Below the pieces are notes generated by a model. The model worked only from the letters and a program-made list of their open reading frames with translations, ran no database searches and was not told where the DNA came from. Below are positions 16,013 through 24,773 of a stretch of DNA of 35,857 nt, in pieces. The translations under genes and the position numbers were made by a program. The stretch is taken from positions 1-35,857 of the forward strand of contig VGVB01000029.1 in assembly GCA_016882265.1 (NCBI GenBank), in the 5' to 3' direction. This DNA is from Gammaproteobacteria bacterium (GTDB lineage: Bacteria > Pseudomonadota > Gammaproteobacteria > Steroidobacterales > Steroidobacteraceae). Every line of letters begins with the position of its first letter. Position 1 is the stretch's first letter.

Positions 16013-17064
16013 CGGAACTCGCGCAGGATCTCCGCAAGTTTCCCCGCGCCCGGGCACAGGCGCGCAAAGGGCAGCGCGTTGAGGGCCGCGTCGGCCGTGT
16101 TGTGCCGGGTATGGAAGTCGCGGCGCTCCGGCTCCATGTAGATCAGCCCGGTCACGTATTCGTTGGCCAGGGCCCGTTCCTGCACGAAAGCCGCGGCGCG
16201 CGTCCGGTCGGTCGGATCGTAATCCGGTTCGAGCTTGCGCAGCAGTACGCGACTGCCGTCGTGCAGCGTGACCGGCAGGACCTCGCCCGCTGCGTAACTC
16301 GCCTCGATCGCGCGGCGTGGCGCGATGTAATCCAGCGCCACCGGCGCCTCGCGGTGCTCGCGCACGTAGGCGTAGCTCTTGGTCGAGCCCTCGTGGTCGT
16401 TGAAGGTCACGCAGGGCGAGAGGACGTCGATCAGAGCAAAGCCGCCGCTGCTGAGCCCGGCTTTGAGCAACGGCACGAGCTGCTCCCGGTCGCCGGAAAA
16501 GCCGCGCGCGACGAACGGCGCACCGAGCGCCAGCGCCAGCAGCACCGGGTCGAGCGGCCGCTGCTCGTTGACGTCGCCGCGGCGCGAGCGCGTGCCGACG
16601 TCGGCGGACGCGGAGAACTGCCCCTTGGTCAGGCCATAGACCCCGTTGTTCTCGATCAGGTAGAGCATGCGCGGATTGCGCCGGATCACGTGCGCAAGCT
16701 GGCCGAGCCCGATCGACAGCGAGTCGCCGTCGCCGGACACGCCGATGCTGTGCAGGTGGCGGTTGGCGGCATGCGCGCCGGAGGCGATCGACGGCATGCG
16801 GCCGTGCACCGCGTTGAACCCGTGCGCGCCGGCGACGAAGTAGGCCGTGGTCTTCGAGGAACAGCCGATGCCCGAGAATTTGACCACGTTGTGCGGCGGC
16901 AGCTCGAGCTCGAAGCAGGCCTGCACGATCGCCGCGGTCACCGAGTCGTGGCCGCAGCCGGCGCACAGCGTCGACATGACGCCCTCGTAGTCGCGGCGGT
17001 TGAGACCGAGCGCGTTGAGCGGCAGGCCCGGGTGCGCGACCTTCGGCTTGGGCAGAAAACTCAT
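16009..17064 (-). CDS. korB: 2-oxoacid:ferredoxin oxidoreductase, beta (TPP-binding) subunit
   Basis: This 351-residue subunit binds thiamine diphosphate and a 4Fe-4S cluster. Visible features are CAGCGHD (about 34-40) with two cluster cysteines, GIGCSSK with a third, the TPP/Mg motif GDGDSLSIG followed by ENNGVYGLTKGQ, and SPCVTFNDHEGSTKSY with the fourth cysteine. The last motif is typical of 2-oxoglutarate:ferredoxin oxidoreductase beta subunits. With the alpha subunit it oxidatively decarboxylates a 2-oxoacid to the acyl-CoA and reduces ferredoxin. 2-Oxoglutarate is the most likely substrate by motif, though branched-chain or pyruvate specificity cannot be excluded. The ATG overlaps the korA stop by 4 bases. 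The frame stays open far upstream, but that is only the antisense-free continuation through korA, not coding. Confidence 0.9.
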   Translation of the reverse strand: MSFLPKPKVAHPGLPLNALGLNRRDYEGVMSTLCAGCGHDSVTAAIVQACFELELPPHNVVKFSGIGCSSKTTAYFVAGAHGFNAVHGRMPSIASGAHAANRHLHSIGVSGDGDSLSIGLGQLAHVIRRNPRMLYLIENNGVYGLTKGQFSASADVGTRSRRGDVNEQRPLDPVLLALALGAPFVARGFSGDREQLVPLLKAGLSSGGFALIDVLSPCVTFNDHEGSTKSYAYVREHREAPVALDYIAPRRAIEASYAAGEVLPVTLHDGSRVLLRKLEPDYDPTDRTRAAAFVQERALANEYVTGLIYMEPERRDFHTRHNTADAALNALPFARLCPGAGKLAEILREFR

Positions 17065-18884
17065 GCCTGGACTCCTTCGGCAAGTACCGCGCGGACGCCG
17101 TCGACGATGCAGCGCGCGCGCATCGGCAGCCCGTCGTAGTGCAGGATCGAAAACAGCCGGCGCTTGTCCACCGCCGTAGCCAGCGTCAGCAGCGACCGCA
17201 ACTGCGCATCGCGGTTCTGCTCGACTACGAACAGCGCCGCGTGCGCGGCCAGGAATTCCTCGACCTCGGTCCCGAACGGGAACGCGCGCACCCGCAGGTA
17301 GTCGATGGCAAGGCCGCCGGCGCGCAGCTCGGCCAGCGCCTCGCGCACCGGCGCATCGCAGGAGCCGAAACTGACGAGGCCGAGCGATGCGCCCTGTCCG
17401 TCGCTCAGCGCCGGCGGCACCAGCGTCGCGGCGGTACGGAACTTGCGCGCCAGCCGGTCCATCACGTCCTGGTACTCGGCCGAGTCCTCGGTGTAGGCGC
17501 CAAGACGGTTGTGGCCGGAGCCGCGCGTGAAGTAGGCCGCCTTCGGACTGACGCCTGGCAGCGTACGGTACGGAATGCCGTCGCCGTCCGGGTCCAGGTA
17601 ACGATGGAACTTCGTCGTCAGTGCAGCCACCTGCTCCGCGCTCAGGAGCTTGCCGCGGTCGGGCCGGTAACCGTCGTCCCAGGTCAGCTCCGGCGTCAGC
17701 CAGTCGTTCATGCCGATGTCGAGATCGGACAGCACGAAGACCGGAGTCTGCAGCCGCTCGGCCAGGTCGAAGGCCTGCACCGCCATCGTGAAGCACTCGG
17801 CCGGCGAGTCCGGGAACAGCAGCACGTGGCGCGTGTCGCCATGCGAAGCCCAGGCGCAGGCCAGCAGGTCGCACTGCTGGGTGCGCGTCGGCATGCCGGT
17901 CGACGGTCCGACCCGCTGCACGTCGAAGATCACGGCCGGCACTTCGGCGTAGTAGGCGAGACCGAGAAACTCCTGCATCAGCGAGATGCCCGGGCCGCTG
18001 GTCGGCGTGAACGCGCGCGCGCCGTTCCAGGCCGCGCCGATCACGATGCCGATCGCAGCCAGCTCGTCCTCGGCCTGCAGGATCACATAGTCGTGGCGGC
18101 CGGTCGCCGGGTCGACCCGGTACTGCGCGCAGAAGCCGCGGAACGCATCCATCAGCGAGGTCGACGGCGTGATCGGGTACCACGCGCCGACCGTCGCGCC
18201 GGCATACAGGCAGCCGAGCGCGGCCGCGGTGTTGCCATCGATCAGCACCTGCCCGCGGGTCGCCTCCATCCGCTCGACGCGCAGCGGCAGCGGGCAGGAC
18301 CAGTGCGCGCGCGCCCACTGGTAACCGGTCTCGAGCGCCCGGACATTGGTGTCGCGCAGCCGCTGCTGCCGCGCGAACGACTCGTCGAGCAGCCCGCGCA
18401 GCACCGCGGGATCGAGGTCGACGAGCGCCGCGAGCACGCCGGCGTACATGACGTTCTTCATCAGCGTGCGCGTGCGCCCGCCCTCGAAGTGTTCGGTACA
18501 CAGCTCGGCGAGCGGCACGCCGAGCGCCTGCACGTCGGCGCGGGAATGCAGCAGCTCCTGCGGCCAGCTCGAGTCGTAGACCAGCCAGCCGCCCGGCGCG
18601 ACGTCGGCGAGGTCGCGCGCGTAGGTCTCGGCGTTCATCGCGACCAGCAGGTCGACACTGGCGCCGCGCGCGCGCCAGCCGGCACGCGTCACCCGGATCT
18701 CGTACCAGGCCGGCAGCCCCTGGATGTTGGACGGGAAGAAGTTCTTGCCGACGACCGGCACGCCCATGCGGCAGATCGCCTTCAGGATCAGCGAATTCGC
18801 ACTCGCCGAACCGGAGCCGTTGACGTTGGCGAAACGGATCGTGAAGTCGTTTACGCGCGCCGGCGCTGCGCTGGACCCTGGCAT
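17061..18884 (-). CDS. korA: 2-oxoacid:ferredoxin oxidoreductase, fused gamma-alpha subunit
   Basis: The 607-residue protein joins an N-terminal gamma domain (about 12-190; VNGSGSASANSLILKAICRM and GKNFFPSNIQGLPAWYEIR) to the alpha (pyrimidine-binding) domain, with AGATVGAWYPITPSTSLMD near residue 230. QAEDELAAIGIVIGAAWNGA and TSGPGISLMQEF are standard alpha-subunit segments. It forms the catalytic site together with KorB. The start at 18884 lies inside the 3' end of the flavoprotein gene (34-base overlap), so the operon order is flavoprotein, korA, korB. A start further downstream would lose the gamma-domain N-terminus; upstream codons in this frame run through the flavoprotein gene and are not used. 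Confidence 0.9.
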   Translation of the reverse strand: MPGSSAAPARVNDFTIRFANVNGSGSASANSLILKAICRMGVPVVGKNFFPSNIQGLPAWYEIRVTRAGWRARGASVDLLVAMNAETYARDLADVAPGGWLVYDSSWPQELLHSRADVQALGVPLAELCTEHFEGGRTRTLMKNVMYAGVLAALVDLDPAVLRGLLDESFARQQRLRDTNVRALETGYQWARAHWSCPLPLRVERMEATRGQVLIDGNTAAALGCLYAGATVGAWYPITPSTSLMDAFRGFCAQYRVDPATGRHDYVILQAEDELAAIGIVIGAAWNGARAFTPTSGPGISLMQEFLGLAYYAEVPAVIFDVQRVGPSTGMPTRTQQCDLLACAWASHGDTRHVLLFPDSPAECFTMAVQAFDLAERLQTPVFVLSDLDIGMNDWLTPELTWDDGYRPDRGKLLSAEQVAALTTKFHRYLDPDGDGIPYRTLPGVSPKAAYFTRGSGHNRLGAYTEDSAEYQDVMDRLARKFRTAATLVPPALSDGQGASLGLVSFGSCDAPVREALAELRAGGLAIDYLRVRAFPFGTEVEEFLAAHAALFVVEQNRDAQLRSLLTLATAVDKRRLFSILHYDGLPMRARCIVDGVRAVLAEGVQA

Positions 18885-20659
18885 CGTGCCTCGTCTCCCG
18901 CCTGTGGAATGTGCACCCAGGACTTGCGCATGTCCCAGGCCCCGGTCGGACAGCGTTCGGCGCACAGCCCGCAGTGCACGCACAGGTCCTCGTCCTTGAC
19001 CATGATCCGGCCGGTCTGCCGCAGCGGCGCGGACACGAACAGCGGCTGCGCCGGGTGCAGCCGCGGTGCCCGCAGCCGCGCCTGCACCGCCGGCGGCGCG
19101 CCATCCGCGGTGATCGTCAGGCAATCGGTCGGGCAGATGTCGAGGCAGGCATCGCACTCGATGCAGCGCGGCGCTTCGAACACCGTCTGGATGTCGCAGT
19201 TCAGGCAGCGGCGCACTTCCTCGGCGGCGCGGGCCGCGTCGAAGCCGAGTTCGACCTCGACGTCGAGGCGGCGGAACCGCTCGCGTAAACTGATATGCGG
19301 CACGAGGCGGCGCTCGCGCCCGTCCCAGGCATTGCGGTACGACCACTCGTGCAGGCCGATCTTGCGGCTCTGCAGCGTGACCGCGTGCGGTGGCCGGGCG
19401 TTGAGCGGCTCGCCGCGGCAGTGCAGATCGATCGACAGCGCCGCGGCGTGGCCCTGGGCGACGGCCTCGATGATGTTGCGCGGGCCGCAGGCCGCGTCGC
19501 CGCCGAAGAACACGCCGCGCCGGGTCGACTCGAAGGTGACCGGATCGAGGCGCGGCAGCTCGTGCGCGTCGAACTCGATGCCGAGGTCGCGCTCGATCCA
19601 CGGGAACGCGTTCTCCTGGCCGATCGCGAGGATCACATCGTCGCAGGGCACGAAGACTTCCTCGATCACGCGCTGCGCCGTGATTCGTTCGCCGTCCAGC
19701 TCGTATTCAAGGCGCTCGAAGGTCATACCCTGCAGCCGGCCGTCGTGCACGACGAACGCCTTGGGCGCGTGGTTGACCACGATCGCGACGTGTTCCTCCT
19801 CGGCGTCCTCGAGTTCCCACGCCGAGGCCTTGAAGAAGCCGCGCGGCTTGCGCGCCATGACCTGCACGCTGCGCGCGCCGAGGCGCAGCGCTGTGCGGCA
19901 GCAGTCCATCGCCGTGTTGCCGACGCCGATGATCAGCACGCGCTCGCCGATTGCGGTCACGTGTCCGAAGGCAACCGACTCGAGCCAGGCGATGCCGATG
20001 TGGATGCGCTCGCTGGCGTCGCGGCCCGGCAGCGCCAGTTCCTTACCGCGCGGCGCGCCGCTGCCGATGAAGACCGCAGCGAATCCGCCGCTGTCGAGCA
20101 GCGCGGCGAGGCTCCGGACCGGCGTGCCGAGCCGCAGATCGGCGCCCATGCCGGTGATGTAGCCGATCTCCTCGTCGAGCACCGCCGCCGGCAGGCGGAA
20201 CGCCGGGATGTTGCTGCGCATCAACCCGCCCGGCCAGGCGTGCTGCTCGAAGATCACGACCTCGTAGCCGAGCGGCAGCAGGTCGTTGGCGACGGTCAGC
20301 GAGGCCGGCCCGGCGCCGACGCAGGCGACGCGCTTGCCGTTGCGCCGCTCCGCCGCGCGCGGCAGGCGCGCGGTGATGTCCTCGCGCAGATCCGCGGCCA
20401 CGCGCTTGAGCCGGCAGATCGCCACCGGACTGGCCTCGACCCGGCCGCGCCGGCAGGCCGGCTCGCAGGGCCGGTCGCAGACCCGCCCGAGGATGCCCGG
20501 AAACACGTTCGTGGCCCGGTTCACCAGGTAGGCGTCGCCGTAGCGCCCGAGCGCGATCAGGCGGATGTATTCCGGCACGTCCGTGTGCGCCGGGCAGGCC
20601 CACTGGCAGTCGACTACGCGGTGGTAGTAGTCCGGATCGCGCGGGTCGGTGGGCTGCAT
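18851..20659 (-). CDS. GltD-like FAD/NAD(P) oxidoreductase with C-terminal ferredoxin domains
   Basis: This 602-residue protein has four parts. An N-terminal Fe-S domain (about 15-80) has CQWACPAH and CDRPCEPACRRG. The FAD fold opens with ACVGAGPASLTVANDLL (about 112-128). A nucleotide-binding insert has ILIIGVGNTAMDCCR-type residues near 235, and GGDAACGPRNIIEAVAQGHA ends the flavin part. The C-terminus has cysteine clusters CIECDACLDICPTDC and CVHCGLCAERCPTGA for two 4Fe-4S clusters. It resembles the small subunit of glutamate synthase and related NAD(P)H:acceptor modules. Being the first gene of the korAB operon, it probably passes electrons between ferredoxin or KorAB and NAD(P)(H). This is a plausible way to recover low-potential electrons as NADPH; the direction is inferred. 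Confidence 0.88.
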   Translation of the reverse strand: MQPTDPRDPDYYHRVVDCQWACPAHTDVPEYIRLIALGRYGDAYLVNRATNVFPGILGRVCDRPCEPACRRGRVEASPVAICRLKRVAADLREDITARLPRAAERRNGKRVACVGAGPASLTVANDLLPLGYEVVIFEQHAWPGGLMRSNIPAFRLPAAVLDEEIGYITGMGADLRLGTPVRSLAALLDSGGFAAVFIGSGAPRGKELALPGRDASERIHIGIAWLESVAFGHVTAIGERVLIIGVGNTAMDCCRTALRLGARSVQVMARKPRGFFKASAWELEDAEEEHVAIVVNHAPKAFVVHDGRLQGMTFERLEYELDGERITAQRVIEEVFVPCDDVILAIGQENAFPWIERDLGIEFDAHELPRLDPVTFESTRRGVFFGGDAACGPRNIIEAVAQGHAAALSIDLHCRGEPLNARPPHAVTLQSRKIGLHEWSYRNAWDGRERRLVPHISLRERFRRLDVEVELGFDAARAAEEVRRCLNCDIQTVFEAPRCIECDACLDICPTDCLTITADGAPPAVQARLRAPRLHPAQPLFVSAPLRQTGRIMVKDEDLCVHCGLCAERCPTGAWDMRKSWVHIPQAGDEARCQGPAQRRRA

Positions 20660-20692
20660 GCAGGTGGCAAACGGGGCGCTCGCGGGGTGGTG

Positions 20693-20698
20693 ATTATA
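20693..20698 (-). promoter_or_regulatory. -10 box upstream of the flavoprotein-korAB operon
   Basis: A consensus TATAAT is read leftward at 20698-20693, placing transcription start near 20686, about 27 bases before the flavoprotein ATG at 20659. No good -35 box is seen at 16-18 bases upstream, so an activator or an extended contact may be needed. It lies in the 72-base gap between this operon and the Gfo/Idh/MocA gene. Confidence 0.5.
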
Positions 20699-20731
20699 GC
20701 CGTTGCCGGGGCCAGGACGCGGCGTGCGGCC

Positions 20732-21682
20732 TCAGCCCGCGGGCGACGACGGTCCGACCAGTTCGGCGATGCGCGTGGCCAGTTCCAGCGCGCGCAGCCC
20801 GTCCTCGCCGCTGACCACCGGCGGGCGATCCTGCTCGACGGCATCGAGAAACGACTCGATCTCAGCCAGCAGCGCATCGCCCTGATCGAAGCTCTGCTCT
20901 TCGACATCGACTTTGGGCAATTCGCCCGCAGCGGTCGGCGCCGGCCGCCGCACGACCGTCAGCAGCTTCTGCTGCAGGTCGACTGACAGGTAGGCATCGG
21001 TCTGGAACACGCGCAGCTTGCGCTCCGTCTTCAGGCTGATGCGGCTGGCAGTGACGTTGGCGACGCAGCCATTGGCGAAGCGCAGCCGCGCGTTGGCGAT
21101 GTCGATCGCGTCGGTGAACACCGGCGCGCCGGCCGCGTCGATGGCCGTGACCGGCGCGTGCACCAGATGACTGATCAGGTCGATGTCGTGGATCATCAGG
21201 TCGAGCACGACGCTGACGTCGGTGCCGCGCGGGCGGAACGGCGCCAGCCGGCTCGACTCGATGAAGCGCGGCGCCCGGATCTCGCTGGTTGCCGCGACGA
21301 CCGCCGGGTTGAAGCGCTCGAGATGGCCGACCTGCAGCACCCGCCGGTGCCGGCGCGCGAGTTCGATCATCGCGGTGGCTTCGGCGGCCGCGGCGGCAAT
21401 CGGCTTCTCGACCAGCACGTGGATGCCAGCGGCCAGCAACTCGCTGGTGACGGCGCAGTGCGTCACGGTCGGCGTCGCCACGCTGACCGCGTCCACGCGG
21501 CCTGGCAGTTCGCGGTGATCGGCGAATGTCGCTACGCCAAGCTCAGCGGCCAGCCGCGCGCGCGCGGCGGCGTCGGGATCGACTACGCCGACGAATTCAC
21601 AGCGGGCCAGCCCCGCGTACTTCTGCGCGTGGAAGCGACCGAGATAGCCGCCACCGATGACGGCGCAGCGCAGTCGGGCCAC
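20732..21682 (-). CDS. Gfo/Idh/MocA family NAD(P)-dependent oxidoreductase
   Basis: This 316-residue dehydrogenase has an N-terminal Rossmann fold (LRCAVIGGGYLGRFHAQKY, about 4-22) and the family's EKPIA motif (about 93-97) with the catalytic-site lysine. The C-terminal alpha/beta domain follows. Segments GHLERFNPA, RFIESSRLAPF and DVSVVLDLMIHDIDLI are characteristic of a subgroup I remember as often lying beside lipid A (lpx) genes. Some of that subgroup act as UDP-GlcNAc 3-dehydrogenases (GnnA type). No lpx gene or GnnB aminotransferase is in this window, so the sugar substrate is unproven. It follows the small membrane protein gene by 3 bases and is probably in operon with it. Confidence 0.85.
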   Translation of the reverse strand: MARLRCAVIGGGYLGRFHAQKYAGLARCEFVGVVDPDAAARARLAAELGVATFADHRELPGRVDAVSVATPTVTHCAVTSELLAAGIHVLVEKPIAAAAAEATAMIELARRHRRVLQVGHLERFNPAVVAATSEIRAPRFIESSRLAPFRPRGTDVSVVLDLMIHDIDLISHLVHAPVTAIDAAGAPVFTDAIDIANARLRFANGCVANVTASRISLKTERKLRVFQTDAYLSVDLQQKLLTVVRRPAPTAAGELPKVDVEEQSFDQGDALLAEIESFLDAVEQDRPPVVSGEDGLRALELATRIAELVGPSSPAG

Positions 21683-21685
21683 GAA

Positions 21686-21925
21686 TCAGCGCCGTCGTTC
21701 GCGATACCAGCGGCTGCGGCGCCGATAGTCGAAGCGCAGGTGCAGAACCACGCCGCCATAGGCAACCAGCAGCAGGCCGGCCAGCAGGCCGGCCGCGAAC
21801 AGCAGATCCCAGTCGGCGCGCGCCCAGGCGCGCACCGCTGCAAACAGCCCGCCGAGGCTGCCGAGCGCGAGCGCGCCCCAGGGCCTGACTTCGTAGAACG
21901 GCTCGGGCCACCAGATCTTCTGCAT
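21686..21925 (-). CDS. small membrane protein, unknown function
   Basis: The protein has 79 residues: MQKIWWPEPFYEVRPWGALA at the start, two hydrophobic stretches (about 16-31 and 37-57, the second FAAGLLAGLLLVAYGGVV), and a strongly basic tail with many Arg. The in-frame region upstream is open but rich in Arg and Gly and precedes a -10 box, so the start at 21925 is preferred. It is probably an inner-membrane protein with the tail in the cytoplasm. I do not recognise the family. It is first in a two-gene unit with the sugar dehydrogenase, so a role in the cell envelope is conceivable. Confidence 0.6.
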   Translation of the reverse strand: MQKIWWPEPFYEVRPWGALALGSLGGLFAAVRAWARADWDLLFAAGLLAGLLLVAYGGVVLHLRFDYRRRSRWYRERRR

Positions 21926-21939
21926 GGTGTGTGCTTGCT

Positions 21940-21994
21940 GCCGGGTGATGTGGCCCGGCCGCGCTAGTATAGCCCGATCGCCGCCGCCGGACAC
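21940..21994 (-). promoter_or_regulatory. promoter and leader hairpin of the small membrane protein/dehydrogenase unit
   Basis: Leftward TATACT (21971-21966) matches the -10 consensus in five of six positions. The hexamer GTGTCC (21994-21989), 17 bases upstream, is a weak -35. The leader then contains GCCGGG / CCCGGC (21940-21945 and 21954-21959), a 6-bp hairpin with an 8-base loop ending 14 bases before the start codon, which could influence translation. Confidence 0.45.
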
Positions 21995-22074
21995 CAGCGT
22001 CGCGCCCGCCAGCCTTGCCGGCCGCCCCCGGTAGCGGCAGACTCGGCGCCTGCCCCGGCAGAGGATCACCCGCA

Positions 22075-22353
22075 TTGGCCGCCGCTCCGTCACGCCGCCG
22101 TCAGGGCTGGGACCGCGAGTTCAGGATCGCCGCCCCGTTGCTCGGCTTCGGCCTGCTGATCATGCCGTTGCTGATCTATCTGGCCGGCGTGCTGACACTC
22201 GGTCCCTACGACGGCGGTCTGCTGGCCTTCCTCAAAGCCCTCTATCTCGCGCTGCTGCGGCTCGCACCGACGGCCTGGCTGCTGGTGACCGGACCGTTCC
22301 TGCTGTTCACTGCGCTGCGCCTGCTGTCGCGACCGCTGCGCCGGCGCCGCTGA
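22075..22353 (+). CDS. small two-helix membrane protein, unknown function
   Basis: Read from the TTG at 22075 this gives 92 residues; AGAGGA lies 9 bases upstream. The frame is open to another TTG at 22015, so the start is uncertain. Two clear transmembrane segments are seen (about 19-42, IAAPLLGFGLLIMPLLIYLAGVL-like, and about 56-80), with a basic C-terminus LLSRPLRRRR. It is divergent from the other small membrane protein and converges with the spermidine-synthase-like gene, leaving only 3 bases between stops. The family is not recognised. Confidence 0.55.
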   Translation: MAAAPSRRRQGWDREFRIAAPLLGFGLLIMPLLIYLAGVLTLGPYDGGLLAFLKALYLALLRLAPTAWLLVTGPFLLFTALRLLSRPLRRRR

Positions 22354-22356
22354 GCG

Positions 22357-24773
22357 TCAGGCGGCCTCCGCCTGCGTGGCGGCGCTGCGCGGCGCGAGGC
22401 TGCCGGTCCGGGTCACGAGCAAGATGTTGGCCAGGTAACAGGCTGCCCCGGCCAGCAGCATCGCCCGCAGGCCGAAGTTGATCGCGACCACGAGCGAGGC
22501 GGCCGCCGCGAACACCGAAAAGACCCCGTTCACCGCCCAGGCCCAGGGGATCAGGTGATCATGGGCCTGCCGCGCCCAGCGGATGCCGAGCGGGAAACAC
22601 ATGCCGAGCAACAGGCCGATCGGCAGCAGCAGTGCGACCGAGCTCAGCACGCGCCACGGGAAGCTGAGCCACATCAGCGTCGTCATCTGGTCGTAAACGG
22701 CCAGTGCCGTCACCCCGACCAGCGCAACGATCGCAGCCAGGATGGCCGGCAGCCGCGCGAGCGGGATCCGTTCCGACAGCAGACTGCCGGCGCCGCTGGC
22801 GAGCAGGATCGAGAACAGCACGACCACGAACGAGTAGGTCGGGTGACCCAGATAGACGGTCAGCCGGTGGATCAGCGAGATCTCCACCAGCATGAAGCCG
22901 ATACCGATGCCGGCAAAATACAGCAGGTAGCGGGTGCGCCGCGGTATGCCGCGAATGGCCAGGTCCGGGCGCAGCCACAGCGGCACGAACACGGTCAGCA
23001 CCGCGAGTACGGCGAACAGCGCGAAGACGAAGTACAGGATCGGCAGCGCGAGACGGCGCGCCGGATGATCGTTCAGGTCCGGATGCCACAAGTCGCGCAG
23101 CCGGTCCATGAAGAAGAAGAACGGACGGTCGTCCGTCGACGGCGACACATCATGGCGATGGGCGGCCAGCAGGGTGGCCCGCTCCGCGGGCGACGCGCCG
23201 ACCACCGCGCGGAAATGGCTGCCCTGGCCGCGGCCTCGAGGAGCCCGGGGTCGACCGCCAGTGGTGCGTACAGGATCCGGTAGCCGTTGCCGGCCGCCAG
23301 CGCGGCAATAGACTGAACCTCCTCCGGCGTGAACGGACCCTTGCGCAGCAGCAGCGTGGCGCGCCGGTAGAGCCGCGGCTGCTCGACGAGCACGAGGATC
23401 CGCCGGCCCGGCTCACTGACGCCCTGGTCGGTCAGATACGCGAGGTAGGTGTTAACGACCCGCAGGGCCTCGTCCCAGCGGTAATAGCGGCTGATCGACA
23501 GGACGCCGTCGTCCTGCAGGTGCGTGTAGTAGTCACGCACCGCCTCGTAGGTGTAGAGCGTGTTTTCGCTGAACATGTAGGCGCCCGCGGCGGCGCCGGC
23601 CCAGCTATCGATCATCGTGATCGTGATCAGGTCGTAGCGATCCGGCGACCCGGCGGCGAAGTTCCGCCCTTCATGCACGTGCAGCGTGACGCGCGGATCG
23701 GCGAAGATGCGGCCGATATAGCCGGCGTAGCGGCCCTGGACCAGGCCGGCGATGACCGGATTGATCTCGACCGCGGTCACGCTGCGATTGCCGAAGCGCA
23801 GCGCCGACAGCACATCCATGCCGCCGCCGGCACCGATGATCAGGCTGTCGCCGTGCGGGCGCAACTGCAGGCCCGCGTTGCTCGGCAGCGCGAGTGTCCA
23901 GTCGGCCTTGCGCCAGTCGCCGTCGAAGCGATGCAGTGTGGTCGGTGCACCGGCATCGTTGGTGACGCGCATCCGTTCACGGCCGGATTCGTAGCGCTGC
24001 GGGGCGAACACGGCCACGCGCGAGACCGGGCTCCATTGCTCGTAGATCTTCTGTTCCTCGACGCTCTGTACGCCCCTGGACTCGTAGCTCTTGACGCTGC
24101 CGACCTGCAGCAGGCCGAGCCGGTCATTGAGGCCGCCGGCGGCGACCGCCGCCAGCGCCAGCGCCACCAGTACCGCGCGTTCCGCCCGCCCGGCGGCCGG
24201 CGCGCGGAACAGCAGCGCCGCGACCAGGGCAGCGGCCGACACCGCAAACGCCAGGGCCGGCGCACTGACCTGGTAGAGCAGCACGATGACCAGCAGGCTG
24301 CCGAGCGCAGCACCGACGAGATCGAAGCAGTAGAGTCGGCCGATCCGGTCCCGATACCGGAACAGGGCAATCGAGATCACCATCCCGGCGCAGAAGAACA
24401 GGACGAAGAACGCGGCCATGTGCACGGCCAGGACGGCAAAGAACCGGCCGTGCTGCAGCGTGTATCCGGAAAAGTCGCTCGCCAGGTGCATCCAGACCAC
24501 GAGCGGCGCCAGCAGCGCCAGCGCCACGGCAAACGCGGCCATGTGGCGCAGGTGATTCGCGCCGGTCCAGCGCTCGGGATTCAGGTAGCACAACACACCG
24601 GCAGCGCCGGTACCCAGCAGCGCCAGCGAAATCGCCACGAACCCGAAGTAGTACCAGAGCGTAACCGCGAAGATGCGCGTCAGGTCGACCTCGAGCAGCA
24701 GCGTCGCGCAGGCGATCAGGCCGACGCCGAGCAGCGTCGGCGTGCGGGCCGCCGTCATCAGCGGCGCAGCCAC
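22357..24773 (-). pseudogene. membrane protein with spermidine-synthase/SAM-dependent transferase domain, frameshifted
   Basis: Two frames form one protein of about 805 residues. The first (24773 to about 23230) has six or more hydrophobic helices (LLGVGLIACATLLLEVDLTR onward) and then a Rossmann transferase domain with LIIGAGGGMDVLSALRFG and AVEINPV, as in spermidine synthases. The second (about 23230 to 22357) resumes with SHFRAVVGASPAERATLL and DDRPFFF and has a further set of about seven helices. One base seems missing in 23221-23238. Proteins of this fused membrane/aminopropyltransferase-like type are common, and most have no proven reaction. The GTG start directly follows the M28 peptidase TGA; an ATG at 24758 is an alternative. 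Both parts are well preserved, so the break is recent or a sequencing error. Confidence 0.82.

Noticed and set aside
17065..19104. Long N-terminal extension of the korB frame, open for about 680 codons upstream
   Set aside because: It covers korA and part of the flavoprotein in another frame, is Arg/Ala-rich, and the KorB family starts at the 17064 ATG.
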